DNA of 64,000 nt from Chitinophaga filiformis (GTDB taxonomy: Bacteria; Bacteroidota; Bacteroidia; Chitinophagales; Chitinophagaceae). Each line of letters opens with the position of its first letter. Position 1 is the first letter of the stretch. Both the position numbers and the translations under genes were made by a program. The stretch is taken from the NCBI RefSeq assembly GCF_021646545.1, contig NZ_JAKIRP010000006.1:248001-312000 (forward strand), read 5' to 3'. Shown one piece after another: positions 1 through 8,644 of this stretch. The notes beneath the pieces are model-generated. The model was not told where the DNA came from. It saw nothing but the letters and a program-made list of their open reading frames with translations, and made no database searches.

Positions 1-904
1 TACGATAGGAAGGCGTGCTGGTATAATAGTCCAGCGCCAGCTTCGGGTCCAGGATTCGTTTATCGCTTTTGGATAATGTCATTGATGTGATACAGATGCC
101 GGTCCTGCTACCTGCATATAATTCTTTCGTTTGCCAGTTACTATCAATGACCTGTATGTTGTGATCGGCGGGCAAACTGACCACCATTTGCTTTGTCTGT
201 TCATTATAGGTGGCATATGGCGTACGCATATGCGATCCTCCCCAGTTATGTTCCCAGTATACTTCTGAATATGGCAGACGGCGGGTGATATACCCTTCAG
301 GCAGTTTAATTTGTGTGCAGATAGTACGGCCGTTCACATATTCCTTTTCGTTCTCTCCTAACAGAAAGCCGGCGCCGACAATTCTATTGCCCAGGAAAAA
401 AATAGGCGATGCTGCGTTGGCGTAGGGCCAGGAACCAGCATACCCTTTAATACGTGGAGCGTCACGATTAATGAAATCAAGGCTTTTATAAACAGTATCA
501 CGGATCAGTGAATAGTAGGATAGCTTTGCAGTGCCATAAGCATAGAGAGCAAGGCTATCCGCAGCGAGATATTTCATGTAAGATACCTTCTGCTTAATGT
601 TCACCTGATGAATGCTATCGGGATGTATCAGCCCTTCTCTTCCAAGCGGGTATTGCAGCAGGCGCTTATTATAGCTATCAAATACATACAATACATTTTC
701 TGACACATGATAATCGACAGGTGTCGAAATACCCATGACCATTAAACTATCGAGATAAAGCTGCAGCGTATCATTTGTGGATATGGCCAGCGGAATAACA
801 GTACCGGCAGTGTTACAATTTGACCAGGGTTCTTCCTTCACAGTATCACAGGCATAAAGAGAGATAACAAGGCCGCATAATAAAAACAACAATCTTCCTG
901 ACAT
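1..904 (-). CDS. Propeller-like lipoprotein (DUF4221/BF3164-like), 3' part cut off
   Basis: The reading frame is open from the ATG at 902-904 to the window edge, so at least 301 residues are present and the C-terminus is missing. It opens with a hydrophobic stretch and a lipobox, LYAC, at residues 17-20, so it should be an exported SPII lipoprotein. The rest is rich in aromatic and Asp/Asn residues with recurring blade-like segments (for example VLYVFDSYNKRLLQYP), which resembles the six-bladed propeller lipoproteins of Bacteroidota annotated as DUF4221 or BF3164-like. That family assignment is from memory of motifs, not a search. The gene follows a small exported peptide gene on the same strand 63 bp upstream, a pairing seen in Bacteroides with NVEALA-type peptides. 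Its function is unknown. Confidence 0.6.
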   Translation of the reverse strand, partial: MSGRLLFLLCGLVISLYACDTVKEEPWSNCNTAGTVIPLAISTNDTLQLYLDSLMVMGISTPVDYHVSENVLYVFDSYNKRLLQYPLGREGLIHPDSIHQVNIKQKVSYMKYLAADSLALYAYGTAKLSYYSLIRDTVYKSLDFINRDAPRIKGYAGSWPYANAASPIFFLGNRIVGAGFLLGENEKEYVNGRTICTQIKLPEGYITRRLPYSEVYWEHNWGGSHMRTPYATYNEQTKQMVVSLPADHNIQVIDSNWQTKELYAGSRTGICITSMTLSKSDKRILDPKLALDYYTSTPSYR

Positions 905-967
905 AGGTCCGTTTAGACTTGAAATAAATAAAATAAACAGGGCGGGGTACGCCCTGTTTATCATCCG

Positions 968-1174
968 CTATTCTACATAATACGTACAATTGGTCTCATC
1001 CGGATTAACGGCAGACACACAGTCGTAGTGATATACACCACCTACAACAGTGATCCTGCATTTTCCGCGCAGGCCATGATGATCGTCCTGGCAGGCACTT
1101 CCGGAAGATGATCCTGATACGAACAAAACAATTGCTGTAACAGCAAGGCCAAAAAGCATGAGGGATCTTTTCAT
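968..1174 (-). CDS. Small exported Cys-containing peptide (NVEALA-like)
   Basis: This 68-residue peptide starts at MKRSLMLFGLAV. An ATG ten codons upstream exists but would put charged residues ahead of the signal, so the internal start is preferred. Residues 1-25 form a signal peptide. The mature part is small, with four Cys (SACQDD, GKCRI, YDCVS, TNCTY), which suggests disulfides or metal binding outside the cytoplasm. Its size, composition and position immediately upstream of a propeller lipoprotein resemble the NVEALA-type peptides of Bacteroidota, though the literal NVEALA motif is absent. No function is known. It is probably co-transcribed with the lipoprotein gene downstream. Confidence 0.55.
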   Translation of the reverse strand: MKRSLMLFGLAVTAIVLFVSGSSSGSACQDDHHGLRGKCRITVVGGVYHYDCVSAVNPDETNCTYYVE

Positions 1175-1475
1175 CTTGTATTGTTTTAAATGAAGGAAAA
1201 ACAAGGCGGCAGCACTGACGTTAACAAAATCACAACCGGGTATAACACATTACAGATTACAGGATATTGGCATCAGCGGGTATTCATAATTTCAGTACTG
1301 ACTAAATTTAGGTAAAAAATTTATAATTCACCAAAACTGTTCTGAAATAGCTACCTCTTTTTTCTGCTAAAATTGTCAAGCTGACACGGTGATAATTGTT
1401 CGCTCTGGCGTTTTCGTTTTCTTACAATCCCACCCGGATGATGGCAGCTACTTTTGTATCATTAAATCTTACAAA
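1175..1475. other. Divergent intergenic region
   Basis: This region separates the small peptide gene (minus) from the SRPBCC gene (plus), so it must hold both promoters. A 10-bp palindrome, CTAAATTTAG, lies near 1304. The only clear promoter-like element is the plus-strand TACTTTTG at 1449-1456. No credible gene was seen; a longer in-frame extension of the SRPBCC gene reaches back to 1389 but would destroy its signal anchor. Confidence 0.4.
1449..1456 (+). promoter_or_regulatory. Bacteroidota -7 promoter element
   Basis: TACTTTTG matches the TAnnTTTG consensus exactly, 19 nt before the ATG of the SRPBCC gene. No convincing -33 TTG was found at the usual distance. It also argues for the start at 1476 over the upstream ATG at 1389, which would lie ahead of the promoter. 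Confidence 0.5.
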
Positions 1476-2015
1476 ATGAAACGCAACACAAAAAAAGTAG
1501 TAAAAGCATCCATATTGTTGTTAATCATCCTTGCAATAACGGTATTCGCGCTTGAATACTTCAGCAATTATCAGGTAACGAAAACGATCCACGCCGACGC
1601 GCCGGTTATAACAAGGAAGAGCATTGTGATTAATGCGCCGGTAGAGAAAGTGTGGAAGATATTCACCGATGTAAACAACTGGGATACCTGGCAAAACGAA
1701 ATCGTTTCTCCAGCATTAAACGGGCAATTTGAAGAAGGCGCCACGTTCGACTGGAAATCCAATGGACTTACCATACATTCTACATTAAACAACGTACAGG
1801 CCAACAGGGAAGTTAGCTGGTCCGGCCCTGCCTTCGGTGCATTCGCCATACATAGATGGCGTTTTTCGACACAAAACGGACATACCACGATCCAGGTAGA
1901 AGAAAGTATGGAAGGATGGCTGGTACAGTTGTTACCGGGTAAGTTTCAATCGGGCCTCGACACATCCATTGAACACTGGCTGGCTTATCTAAAGGCAGCT
2001 GCTGAGAAAGTTTAA
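1476..2015 (+). CDS. Membrane-anchored SRPBCC/polyketide-cyclase-fold protein
   Basis: This 179-residue protein has an N-terminal hydrophobic anchor (about residues 10-28, ILLLIILAITVFALEYF) followed by a START/SRPBCC domain. The typical opening beta strand and helix are visible: RKSIVINAPVEKVWKIFTD, then NNWDTWQ. Such domains form a cavity that binds lipids or other hydrophobic ligands; the ligand here cannot be told. The start was chosen at MKRNTKK because a promoter element lies directly ahead of it. It appears to be monocistronic, ending in a strong hairpin at 2017. Confidence 0.75.
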   Translation: MKRNTKKVVKASILLLIILAITVFALEYFSNYQVTKTIHADAPVITRKSIVINAPVEKVWKIFTDVNNWDTWQNEIVSPALNGQFEEGATFDWKSNGLTIHSTLNNVQANREVSWSGPAFGAFAIHRWRFSTQNGHTTIQVEESMEGWLVQLLPGKFQSGLDTSIEHWLAYLKAAAEKV

Positions 2016-2016
2016 A

Positions 2017-2053
2017 GCAAGCGCCTGTCCGTAAAAGACGGGCAGGCGCTTGC
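2017..2053. terminator. Bidirectional terminator hairpin
   Basis: A perfect 15-bp stem (GCAAGCGCCTGTCCG and its complement) with a 7-nt loop directly follows the SRPBCC stop. It serves the plus-strand gene and, read on the other strand with TTTAAA behind it, the minus-strand GH105 gene ending at 2089. Confidence 0.8.
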
Positions 2054-2088
2054 AATTGTGGCGCCCTGGAATGTCTTTATTAATCAGG

Positions 2089-3219
2089 CTATCTTAGTAA
2101 TGCAGCGGCGCACCATAGCAGTGGTGCCTGTCCATGCATATCGCCGGTGATGCGTTTACGGTCCAGGTAATACTGCCGGTCATTCTTTTTATTGGTGCCT
2201 TCACATACTTCACGTACATCGCCAGCCGCGTCAATATACGTTACCAGCGCCAGCCACGCTTTACGCGCTGCAGGACCATACACTTTTGCGTCAAGCCATC
2301 CCTGCTTTACACCTGTGATCATAGCGAATGTGAACATACCCGTGCTGGATGTTTCCGGCCATGAAGCCGGATCATCTATCAGCTGCCGCCACATACCATC
2401 TGCTGCCTGGTATTTTAGTAATGCCGACATCATCTTTTTGTATCCCTCCATAATGCGGGGCCTGTCGGGATTGTCCGCCGGCAATGAGCGTAACAGTTCA
2501 CTCATACCTGCAGCCATCCAGCCATCGCCTCTTCCCCAGAAGAAAGGAACGTCCGGCGCATGATAAAAAAGTCCGTTAGGCTGTTGCAGGGAATCGAGGT
2601 AGACCACCATTTCCTTTGCGGCGCGGTCTATATACTCCCTGTTGCCGGTAGCACGATAGGCCTGCGCCTGCACAGCTGTGATCATGAACATATCATCGAT
2701 CCACATGCGGGTCTGCCAGGTCAATCCCTGCTTGTAATACACAAGCCCTTCCGGCTTCACATGCGGACCTTCCGGTGAGCCCCACTGTTTGTCGGCGATC
2801 TTCTTACCCAATGCCAGGTAACGCGGATCTTTCGTTTGCTGATACAACTCCAGTGGTACGGACCCGAACACAGTATGGTCTACATGGTCAGGCTTAGGCA
2901 CCAGCCCCGTATCTGCTCCAAAAAGCGGCTCAAAACGTTCGGCTAGTTTTATAGTCAGTGTTTTGTCCTTACTTTCCTTTGCAAATGCCAGTGCGCCATA
3001 CCAGGCACACACCTCTGGATACGTGATCACAGAAGGTGGCTTCGGCCTGCCGAAATTAGGATGTGGAGATGCAACGAAACGGCTGGCCACCCGTTTGCCT
3101 ACTTCCTGCGGAGAGCTGCCTTTAGGAAAATTCTTTAGTGTGCTGGTTTGTGCATAAGCCACACTACAATGGATGAAGACCGTTATGGATAGGAGCATGC
3201 CTGCAGGCTTTCTTTTCAT
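2089..3219 (-). CDS. Exported GH105-type unsaturated uronyl hydrolase
   Basis: This 376-residue protein starts at MKRKPAGML; the open frame extends 26 codons further but lacks a signal there. Residues 1-23 are a signal peptide ending AYA. The (alpha/alpha)6 glycosidase core shows the GH105/GH88 motifs RMWIDDMFM (Asp175/176, where the catalytic Asp of YteR-like enzymes lies) and FWGRGDGWM (230-234). Such enzymes hydrate and release unsaturated uronic acids from the ends of oligosaccharides made by polysaccharide lyases. It lies 31 bp downstream of susD in the same operon as a PL6-type lyase, which fits that role. Whether the natural substrate is unsaturated galacturonate or glucuronate cannot be read from the motifs. 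Confidence 0.85.
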   Translation of the reverse strand: MKRKPAGMLLSITVFIHCSVAYAQTSTLKNFPKGSSPQEVGKRVASRFVASPHPNFGRPKPPSVITYPEVCAWYGALAFAKESKDKTLTIKLAERFEPLFGADTGLVPKPDHVDHTVFGSVPLELYQQTKDPRYLALGKKIADKQWGSPEGPHVKPEGLVYYKQGLTWQTRMWIDDMFMITAVQAQAYRATGNREYIDRAAKEMVVYLDSLQQPNGLFYHAPDVPFFWGRGDGWMAAGMSELLRSLPADNPDRPRIMEGYKKMMSALLKYQAADGMWRQLIDDPASWPETSSTGMFTFAMITGVKQGWLDAKVYGPAARKAWLALVTYIDAAGDVREVCEGTNKKNDRQYYLDRKRITGDMHGQAPLLWCAAALLR

Positions 3220-3250
3220 ATGATTGTTTTTACGGTTAATAGCAATATGT

Positions 3251-4963
3251 TTACCATTGTGGGTTCTGTGGATACTTAGGACCAGTCGTTGTAGCATCTA
3301 TCTGCGTTTGCGGAATAGGCCGGAGCCTATGCTTCTCCTGGATATTCTTCTGCCCGTCTGTATTGTGCAATCTTACCCGTGTCAGCAACTGTCCGGTTCT
3401 CACCAGGTCCTGCCATCTTGTTAGTTCTCCGCACAGTTCCCGGGCACGTTCATCCAGGATGAAATCCAGCGAGAGATCTGCTACCCGTACTTCCATCGCC
3501 TGCGCATCGCCTGTAGGATAAGCTGCCCTTCTGCGGATAGCATTAACAAAGGGAAGTGCATCCCCAGGCCTGCCATCCATGAATGCTGCTTCTGCCGCTA
3601 TCAGGTAAGTGTCTGCCAGCCGGTACACAATAATAGGCCTGATAGATGGAGCATTCATATCAGTACGTTTGGTATCAAAATATTTCGTCAGCGTGGGTGC
3701 TAAAGTAGGCGCATATTTACTGGGCGTGATGACCTGGTAAGCAGTAGCCTTTATTTGTTCGTCAGGCATTTCATAACCAGGCATAAATATAGCTGTATCT
3801 CCGATCCCGAATTTTGGCCGCCCTGGTTGTGCATTGGCCGGTGCTCCCGGTGGCAGAGGATCAGGCCAGTTTGGGATCAGCTTGCGTGCATTGCAGATCC
3901 AGGCGATCTGAAAGCTTTTATTGTAGCGCGTATCATTCACTTTATCAGCAAACACGGTATCTGTCAGCCAGCGGGTAGGGATCTGCCGTATATAAGGACG
4001 ACCGTAAAAAACATCGCGCTGCATGCCGGGCTGGTTTTCGTATTGCGGCGCCCACAGGTGGCACAGGAGATTATCGCCATCGCGGTTGTCCTGTCTGGGA
4101 GAACCATTGTATGCAAGATTAGAAGTATGCTGTACCGTCCACAACACTTCCATATTCGCTTCATTCCCTTCCTGGAATACCCTTCCGAAATCGGGTAGCA
4201 GTCCAACTCCTGACGCTGCGCCATTGTTGATCAATGAAGCTGCTGTTGTATATGCGTTTTTATAATCATCTGCTTTTTTAGCCGGGGAACCAGCTCTTGT
4301 AAGATAGACCTTCGCTAACAAGTGTGTGGCTGCGGCAGCAGTAGCTCGTCCAGGCTGTACACCAGCGCTAAGCGGACCTGCCGGCAGACTGGCAATAGCC
4401 GCAGTCAGATCTTCCACAAGGAAATCATATACATCCGCTACCGGATCGCGTACCGCCGAGGTAGTGGGAGTACCCTGGAAATGCTTGTTCAGTGTTACAT
4501 CTCCCCATAACTGCACAAGGATAAAGTAATAATTGGCTCGCAGGAACCTGGCTTCCCCCACCATTCTCTTTTTGAGCGTTGAGTCCATTCCGGGTATCTG
4601 CGGCGCATTATCCACGAGCCCATTGCAGGTATTGATATACGTGTAACAATACTTCCAGACATTACCCACATTGGTATTAGAAGGTGTATAATTGCTGGAA
4701 TAGGTATTCAGATCGGTACTGCCATCCACACCTCTTTTAAATTCATCAGTGCCGCCTACCGTCAGATTAAAAAAGTCCTGCGGTCCCCATATCCAGCGGG
4801 TACCTGAATAAGCAGCATTCAAACCGGCTTCAAAGCCCTGGGCCGTTCTAAAGAAATCGGGTGTAAGAACAGAATGAGGTTCTTCCTCCAGCTTCTTCTG
4901 GCAACCATAAAACAGGCCTGTTACAAACAGGAGATTGATAAGATATATACTAAGCTTTTTCAT
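3251..4963 (-). CDS. susD-like: SusD/RagB-family glycan-binding lipoprotein (locus 1)
   Basis: This 570-residue protein starts at MKKLSIYLI. Residues 1-20 are a signal and Cys21 (LFYGCQKK) is the lipidation site. The N-terminal SusD-like domain (EEEPHSVLTPDFFRTAQGFEAG onward) and the C-terminal RagB/SusD domain (YRLADTYLIAAEAA, then LDERARELCGELTRW) are both present and full length. SusD proteins sit on the cell surface as a lid over the SusC barrel and capture oligosaccharides. The gene begins 56 bp after susC and precedes the GH105 gene, so it is part of the locus 1 operon. Confidence 0.93.
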   Translation of the reverse strand: MKKLSIYLINLLFVTGLFYGCQKKLEEEPHSVLTPDFFRTAQGFEAGLNAAYSGTRWIWGPQDFFNLTVGGTDEFKRGVDGSTDLNTYSSNYTPSNTNVGNVWKYCYTYINTCNGLVDNAPQIPGMDSTLKKRMVGEARFLRANYYFILVQLWGDVTLNKHFQGTPTTSAVRDPVADVYDFLVEDLTAAIASLPAGPLSAGVQPGRATAAAATHLLAKVYLTRAGSPAKKADDYKNAYTTAASLINNGAASGVGLLPDFGRVFQEGNEANMEVLWTVQHTSNLAYNGSPRQDNRDGDNLLCHLWAPQYENQPGMQRDVFYGRPYIRQIPTRWLTDTVFADKVNDTRYNKSFQIAWICNARKLIPNWPDPLPPGAPANAQPGRPKFGIGDTAIFMPGYEMPDEQIKATAYQVITPSKYAPTLAPTLTKYFDTKRTDMNAPSIRPIIVYRLADTYLIAAEAAFMDGRPGDALPFVNAIRRRAAYPTGDAQAMEVRVADLSLDFILDERARELCGELTRWQDLVRTGQLLTRVRLHNTDGQKNIQEKHRLRPIPQTQIDATTTGPKYPQNPQW

Positions 4964-5019
4964 ATACTGATAGTTTTTGTAAATATTCCGGAACTGCTGT
5001 CCGGATTTAACTATATCTA

Positions 5020-8000
5020 TCACAGCGACACATTGACGCCAAATATCATAGACCAGGTACCGGGAGTATCCACATTCAAACCTCCCTGGTTGTTGGTTCC
5101 GGAACCTGATCCCATAGCTGTTTCAGGATCGATACCCTTGTACTTGTTCCGGTAAGGAGAAAAGAGAATAAAAGGATTCTGGGCCGTAGTATATATCCGT
5201 AATGCGCCTAGTCCCCATCGTTTCGCCATGGCGGGCGTCACGCTATAACCAAGGCTTATTGTTCTGATCTTCAAATAGCTTCCATCGAAATAACTTAACA
5301 GGGAACTGTTGGGCGTATTGGTATTGGCATGGTTAGGTTTGGGATAAAAGTTTTCACCACTGCCGGGCGTCCAGTAATGTACATCCAGGTTATTGTAATT
5401 ACTCTGGTAGGTATTGATAAAACTACCGCTCTGGTGCATCCTGCTTACGATCATTCCACCCATTCTTACGAAGGCTACAATGGTAAGATCAAAGCCTTTA
5501 AACGTAAAGCGGTTGGTAATGCCTCCCTCCCATTTCGGCTGATTGGAACCTAATATCACTCTGTCGTCTGCATTGATCAATGAATCGCCATTCGTATTCG
5601 CAAGCCTGATCTGACCTATCACTGAGCCGGGATGTGTTACTGTCAGTCCATAACCTTTAGCGATCAGCGAATCTTCTTTTGTATTCTGCCAGATGCCTTC
5701 TTTCTTATAGTCGAAAATGACGCCTATAGGATAACCGACAAACCAGTTGTTATTGACATCTCTTGTAACACCATTTGCCAGCTGCGTGATCTTACCACGG
5801 TTAATGAATACATTAAGATTTGTTGTCCAGCCGAATCCATTACCTGCGTCGCGAATGTTCACTGTGCTGAGCTGTAACTCTATCCCCTTATTAGAAGTCT
5901 TTCCGACATTCGTCAGGATAGCATTGGGGATACCTGAAGTAGGCGGCAAAGTTTGTGGTAGTAACAAAGATCGTGTTTGCTGCTGATAAACATCTATTGA
6001 TCCTGTTATGCGATTATCCCACAGGCCGATGTCAAGCCCTGCATTCAAGGTGGACGTATATTCCCAGGTAAGTGCCGGATTGGCCACATTCGTGGGATAA
6101 GCACCGGTAACATTGCTGGAGCCAAAATTATATGTAACAGGCGATAAGGCGCCTAAGGTCTGATAAGGAGAGATAGCAGTGTTACCTACAGAGCCATATC
6201 CTACCCTTAGTTTCAGATTGGTAAGCGCGCGCGCTTTTGACAGGAAGCGTTCTCTCGACAGGTTCCAGGCAGCAGATACAGATGGGAATACATGGTATTT
6301 ATTTCCGGGCGCCAGACGGGAAGAACCGTCTGAACGCAGCGTTAAGGTAAGTAAGTATCTTTCATCATAGTTATAGTTAAGTCGCGCCATGTAGGAAAGG
6401 ATATCCCATTTTTCATATTTGCCCTGTCCGGTAAGGTTGGCCGAATACTGCGGATTAAAGTACTGCAGAAAGTCTGCGAGGATGGTATTGTTATTAAATG
6501 TATTGGACTGCAATGCTGACTCCTGCAAGCTGTATAAGCCGGTGAAGTTGATGTTATGCTTCCGGGCAATCGTCTTCTCATAGATCAGCAGGTTCTCAAG
6601 TGTATAGTCGAGGGTCATGTTGGTCTGATTACTGGAGGTAGACAAAGTACCCTGGTTGTACGTTGTTTTGCTGGCATAGAAATTTCCGTATACATCATTC
6701 CTGAGCTCCGCACCTGCATTGAACCTGTACTTCAGACCTTTCGCCAGACTGATCTCCGCATATAAAGTGGTGAAGGTACCCGATCTTTTACGCGTCTCCA
6801 CAGCTGCACCCGGCAGGAAATTAGCCAATGGATTCCATACCTGACTGGCGGTACCGGGTACATATGCATTCACTAATGCACCGGTGCTATCGTATGGCGA
6901 TACCAGGGGATTAGCGCGTAATACCTGTCCCATCGGATTGGCATTTTCTCCGCTGGTGATGGAATAGGTATTCAGTGTATTGAGGCCTATTTTCACTGAT
7001 TTCCCCAGCTGCTGATCGACGCTGGCTTTGACGGAAAACCGTTCAAAAGACTGACCTGAATAAATGCCCGTCTCCTTGTAATATCCGCCTGATAAGGCAT
7101 ATTGCGTGGCCTCTGATCCACCGGTAATACCCAGTTGGTGATTTGTTATCATTCCGGTCTTATAGATCAGTTGCTGCCAGTTAGTACTACGGCCCATTTT
7201 AATACCCTGCACTTCTTCCTGACTGAAAGAGCCATTTGTATAAAAGGAAGGATCGTCCAAGCCGGTATATTTACCGGGGGTTTCATTGATGAGCGCCCAT
7301 TTTTTAAAGGTGGTGAACTGCTGCCCATCCATCACATCGTATTCGCCCATGTTCTTAACAAATCCGGCATACGCGCTATAGGAGATAACAGGCCTGCCTG
7401 TTTTACCCCGGCGGGTGCTGACGAGAATGACACCATTGGCGCCTCTTGAACCGTATATAGCGGTGGCGGAAGCATCTTTCAATACTTCTACAGACACTAC
7501 ATCATCCGGATTGAGATCGTTGATATCGCCGTTAAAAGGAATACCATCTACAATGAACAACGGGTCGTTGGAAGCATTCACAGACCTGGTACCTCTTACC
7601 AGTATTTTTGGTTTTGCACCGGGCTTGCTGTTACCTCCGTTTTTCTGCACATCGATACCGGCGCCCTGTCCCTGTAATGCCTGACTCAGATTGGCTACAG
7701 GCACGTCTCTAAGGGCCTGTTCCTTAATGGAGACAATAGAACCTGTTACATCTGATTTCTTTTGGGTACCATATCCTACTACCACTACTTCATTCAGGCC
7801 TTTGTTGTCTAATTGCAGCGAAACGATTACTCCCGACTGATGATCGTCTCCTACAACGATCTCTTTACGGACATACCCTGTAAAGGAGATGCTGAGTACA
7901 GATTGTTTCGGAACCGTGATGCTGAACTGGCCCCCGGCCAACGCAGCGGTTCCGTGCGTACCACCTTTTACTCTTACGATCGCCCCTGGCAGCGGCTCTC

Positions 8001-8157
8001 CCTGCTCATTGGTGATGACTCCCTTTATCACTATTCCCTCCTGCGTCTGGGCGTATATACTGCCCGGCAAAAACATTAAATAATACAATATGACAATAGT
8101 CCATACCCCCCTGGTTCTACAACTATAGCATGTAATTGCAGCGATCAGATTTTTCAT
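5020..8157 (-). CDS. susC-like: SusC/RagA TonB-dependent glycan transporter (locus 1)
   Basis: This 1045-residue protein has a signal peptide (about 1-36), a CarboxypepD_reg-like domain (VIKGVITNEQGEPLPGAIV, about 43-120), the family signature LNEVVVVGYGTQKK before the plug, the plug motifs FIVDGIPFNGD and ATAIYGSRGANGVI, and a 22-strand type barrel ending in an aromatic-poor VNVSL. It imports oligosaccharides across the outer membrane, powered by TonB. It is the first gene after a 487-bp regulatory gap carrying two LacI-type palindromes, which suggests sugar-responsive repression. The PL6 lyase is encoded upstream on the same strand. Confidence 0.95.
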   Translation of the reverse strand: MKNLIAAITCYSCRTRGVWTIVILYYLMFLPGSIYAQTQEGIVIKGVITNEQGEPLPGAIVRVKGGTHGTAALAGGQFSITVPKQSVLSISFTGYVRKEIVVGDDHQSGVIVSLQLDNKGLNEVVVVGYGTQKKSDVTGSIVSIKEQALRDVPVANLSQALQGQGAGIDVQKNGGNSKPGAKPKILVRGTRSVNASNDPLFIVDGIPFNGDINDLNPDDVVSVEVLKDASATAIYGSRGANGVILVSTRRGKTGRPVISYSAYAGFVKNMGEYDVMDGQQFTTFKKWALINETPGKYTGLDDPSFYTNGSFSQEEVQGIKMGRSTNWQQLIYKTGMITNHQLGITGGSEATQYALSGGYYKETGIYSGQSFERFSVKASVDQQLGKSVKIGLNTLNTYSITSGENANPMGQVLRANPLVSPYDSTGALVNAYVPGTASQVWNPLANFLPGAAVETRKRSGTFTTLYAEISLAKGLKYRFNAGAELRNDVYGNFYASKTTYNQGTLSTSSNQTNMTLDYTLENLLIYEKTIARKHNINFTGLYSLQESALQSNTFNNNTILADFLQYFNPQYSANLTGQGKYEKWDILSYMARLNYNYDERYLLTLTLRSDGSSRLAPGNKYHVFPSVSAAWNLSRERFLSKARALTNLKLRVGYGSVGNTAISPYQTLGALSPVTYNFGSSNVTGAYPTNVANPALTWEYTSTLNAGLDIGLWDNRITGSIDVYQQQTRSLLLPQTLPPTSGIPNAILTNVGKTSNKGIELQLSTVNIRDAGNGFGWTTNLNVFINRGKITQLANGVTRDVNNNWFVGYPIGVIFDYKKEGIWQNTKEDSLIAKGYGLTVTHPGSVIGQIRLANTNGDSLINADDRVILGSNQPKWEGGITNRFTFKGFDLTIVAFVRMGGMIVSRMHQSGSFINTYQSNYNNLDVHYWTPGSGENFYPKPNHANTNTPNSSLLSYFDGSYLKIRTISLGYSVTPAMAKRWGLGALRIYTTAQNPFILFSPYRNKYKGIDPETAMGSGSGTNNQGGLNVDTPGTWSMIFGVNVSL

Positions 8158-8258
8158 AACAGAATTTTTAATTGTTAGGCGGAACTAATACTGATGGAAC
8201 CTGGATAAAATGCTAAGCGATAGTGACAATGCCTGACGTGATTTGAATACAGCATACA

Positions 8259-8272
8259 TGCAAACGATTGCA
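8259..8272. promoter_or_regulatory. LacI-type operator, proximal copy
   Basis: TGCAAACGATTGCA has the central CG and flanking AA/TT of LacI/CcpA-family operators and is palindromic except for one pair. On the minus strand it starts right after a -7-like TATTTG (8273-8278), so a bound protein would cover the start of the susC transcript. This fits repression. No LacI-family gene lies in the window. Confidence 0.6.
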
Positions 8273-8280
8273 CAAATAGA
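8273..8280 (-). promoter_or_regulatory. Possible -7 element for susC (locus 1)
   Basis: Read on the minus strand the sequence is TCTATTTG, seven of eight matches to TAnnTTTG. It abuts the proximal operator. The -33 element is not obvious, so confidence is limited. It would give a leader of about 110 nt. Confidence 0.35.
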
Positions 8281-8345
8281 GAATAGAATTCCCTTTCCCA
8301 TATATTTCAATGAGAATACCAACGTTGACAATTTATTCTATAAAT

Positions 8346-8363
8346 CATGCAAACGTTTGCATG
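8346..8363. promoter_or_regulatory. LacI-type operator, distal perfect palindrome
   Basis: CATGCAAACGTTTGCATG is a perfect 18-bp palindrome with the central ACGT of LacI-family operators. Its centre is 89 bp upstream of the centre of the proximal copy. Two sites at this spacing are compatible with looping by a tetramer or with independent dimers. Confidence 0.65.
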
Positions 8364-8644
8364 TATGGGTAGCAGAGAGCTGTTACAGAATAATTACCTC
8401 ATAATTTAAAAATTGGATTTTGGTGAAGAAGATAAGTAAATGCTAACGGGCCAGGAACGATCAAACTTTCATAACGTAATAACTTGCGAGACTAAGTTAT
8501 CAACTGTGGAACACTGTTTTAAAGGTAAACAAAAGGCCTTGAAAAAACGCCTTGTGCCGCTTGTCTAATTTTATCATTTACTTATACTTTTTTCTCATCT
8601 GCAAAGCTATTCCGGTTGTCTGATGGAGAATATCCTGTCTTGGT

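Larger units (their letters stand above)
8158..8644. other. Regulatory gap between the PL6 lyase gene and susC (locus 1)
   Basis: This 487-bp gap has no credible gene. It holds two LacI-type palindromes (8259-8272 and 8346-8363), a -7-like element at 8273, and a weak 5-bp hairpin (AAGGC/GCCTT, about 8533-8553) that could end the lyase transcript. The tract is AT-rich in its middle. Confidence 0.5.
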
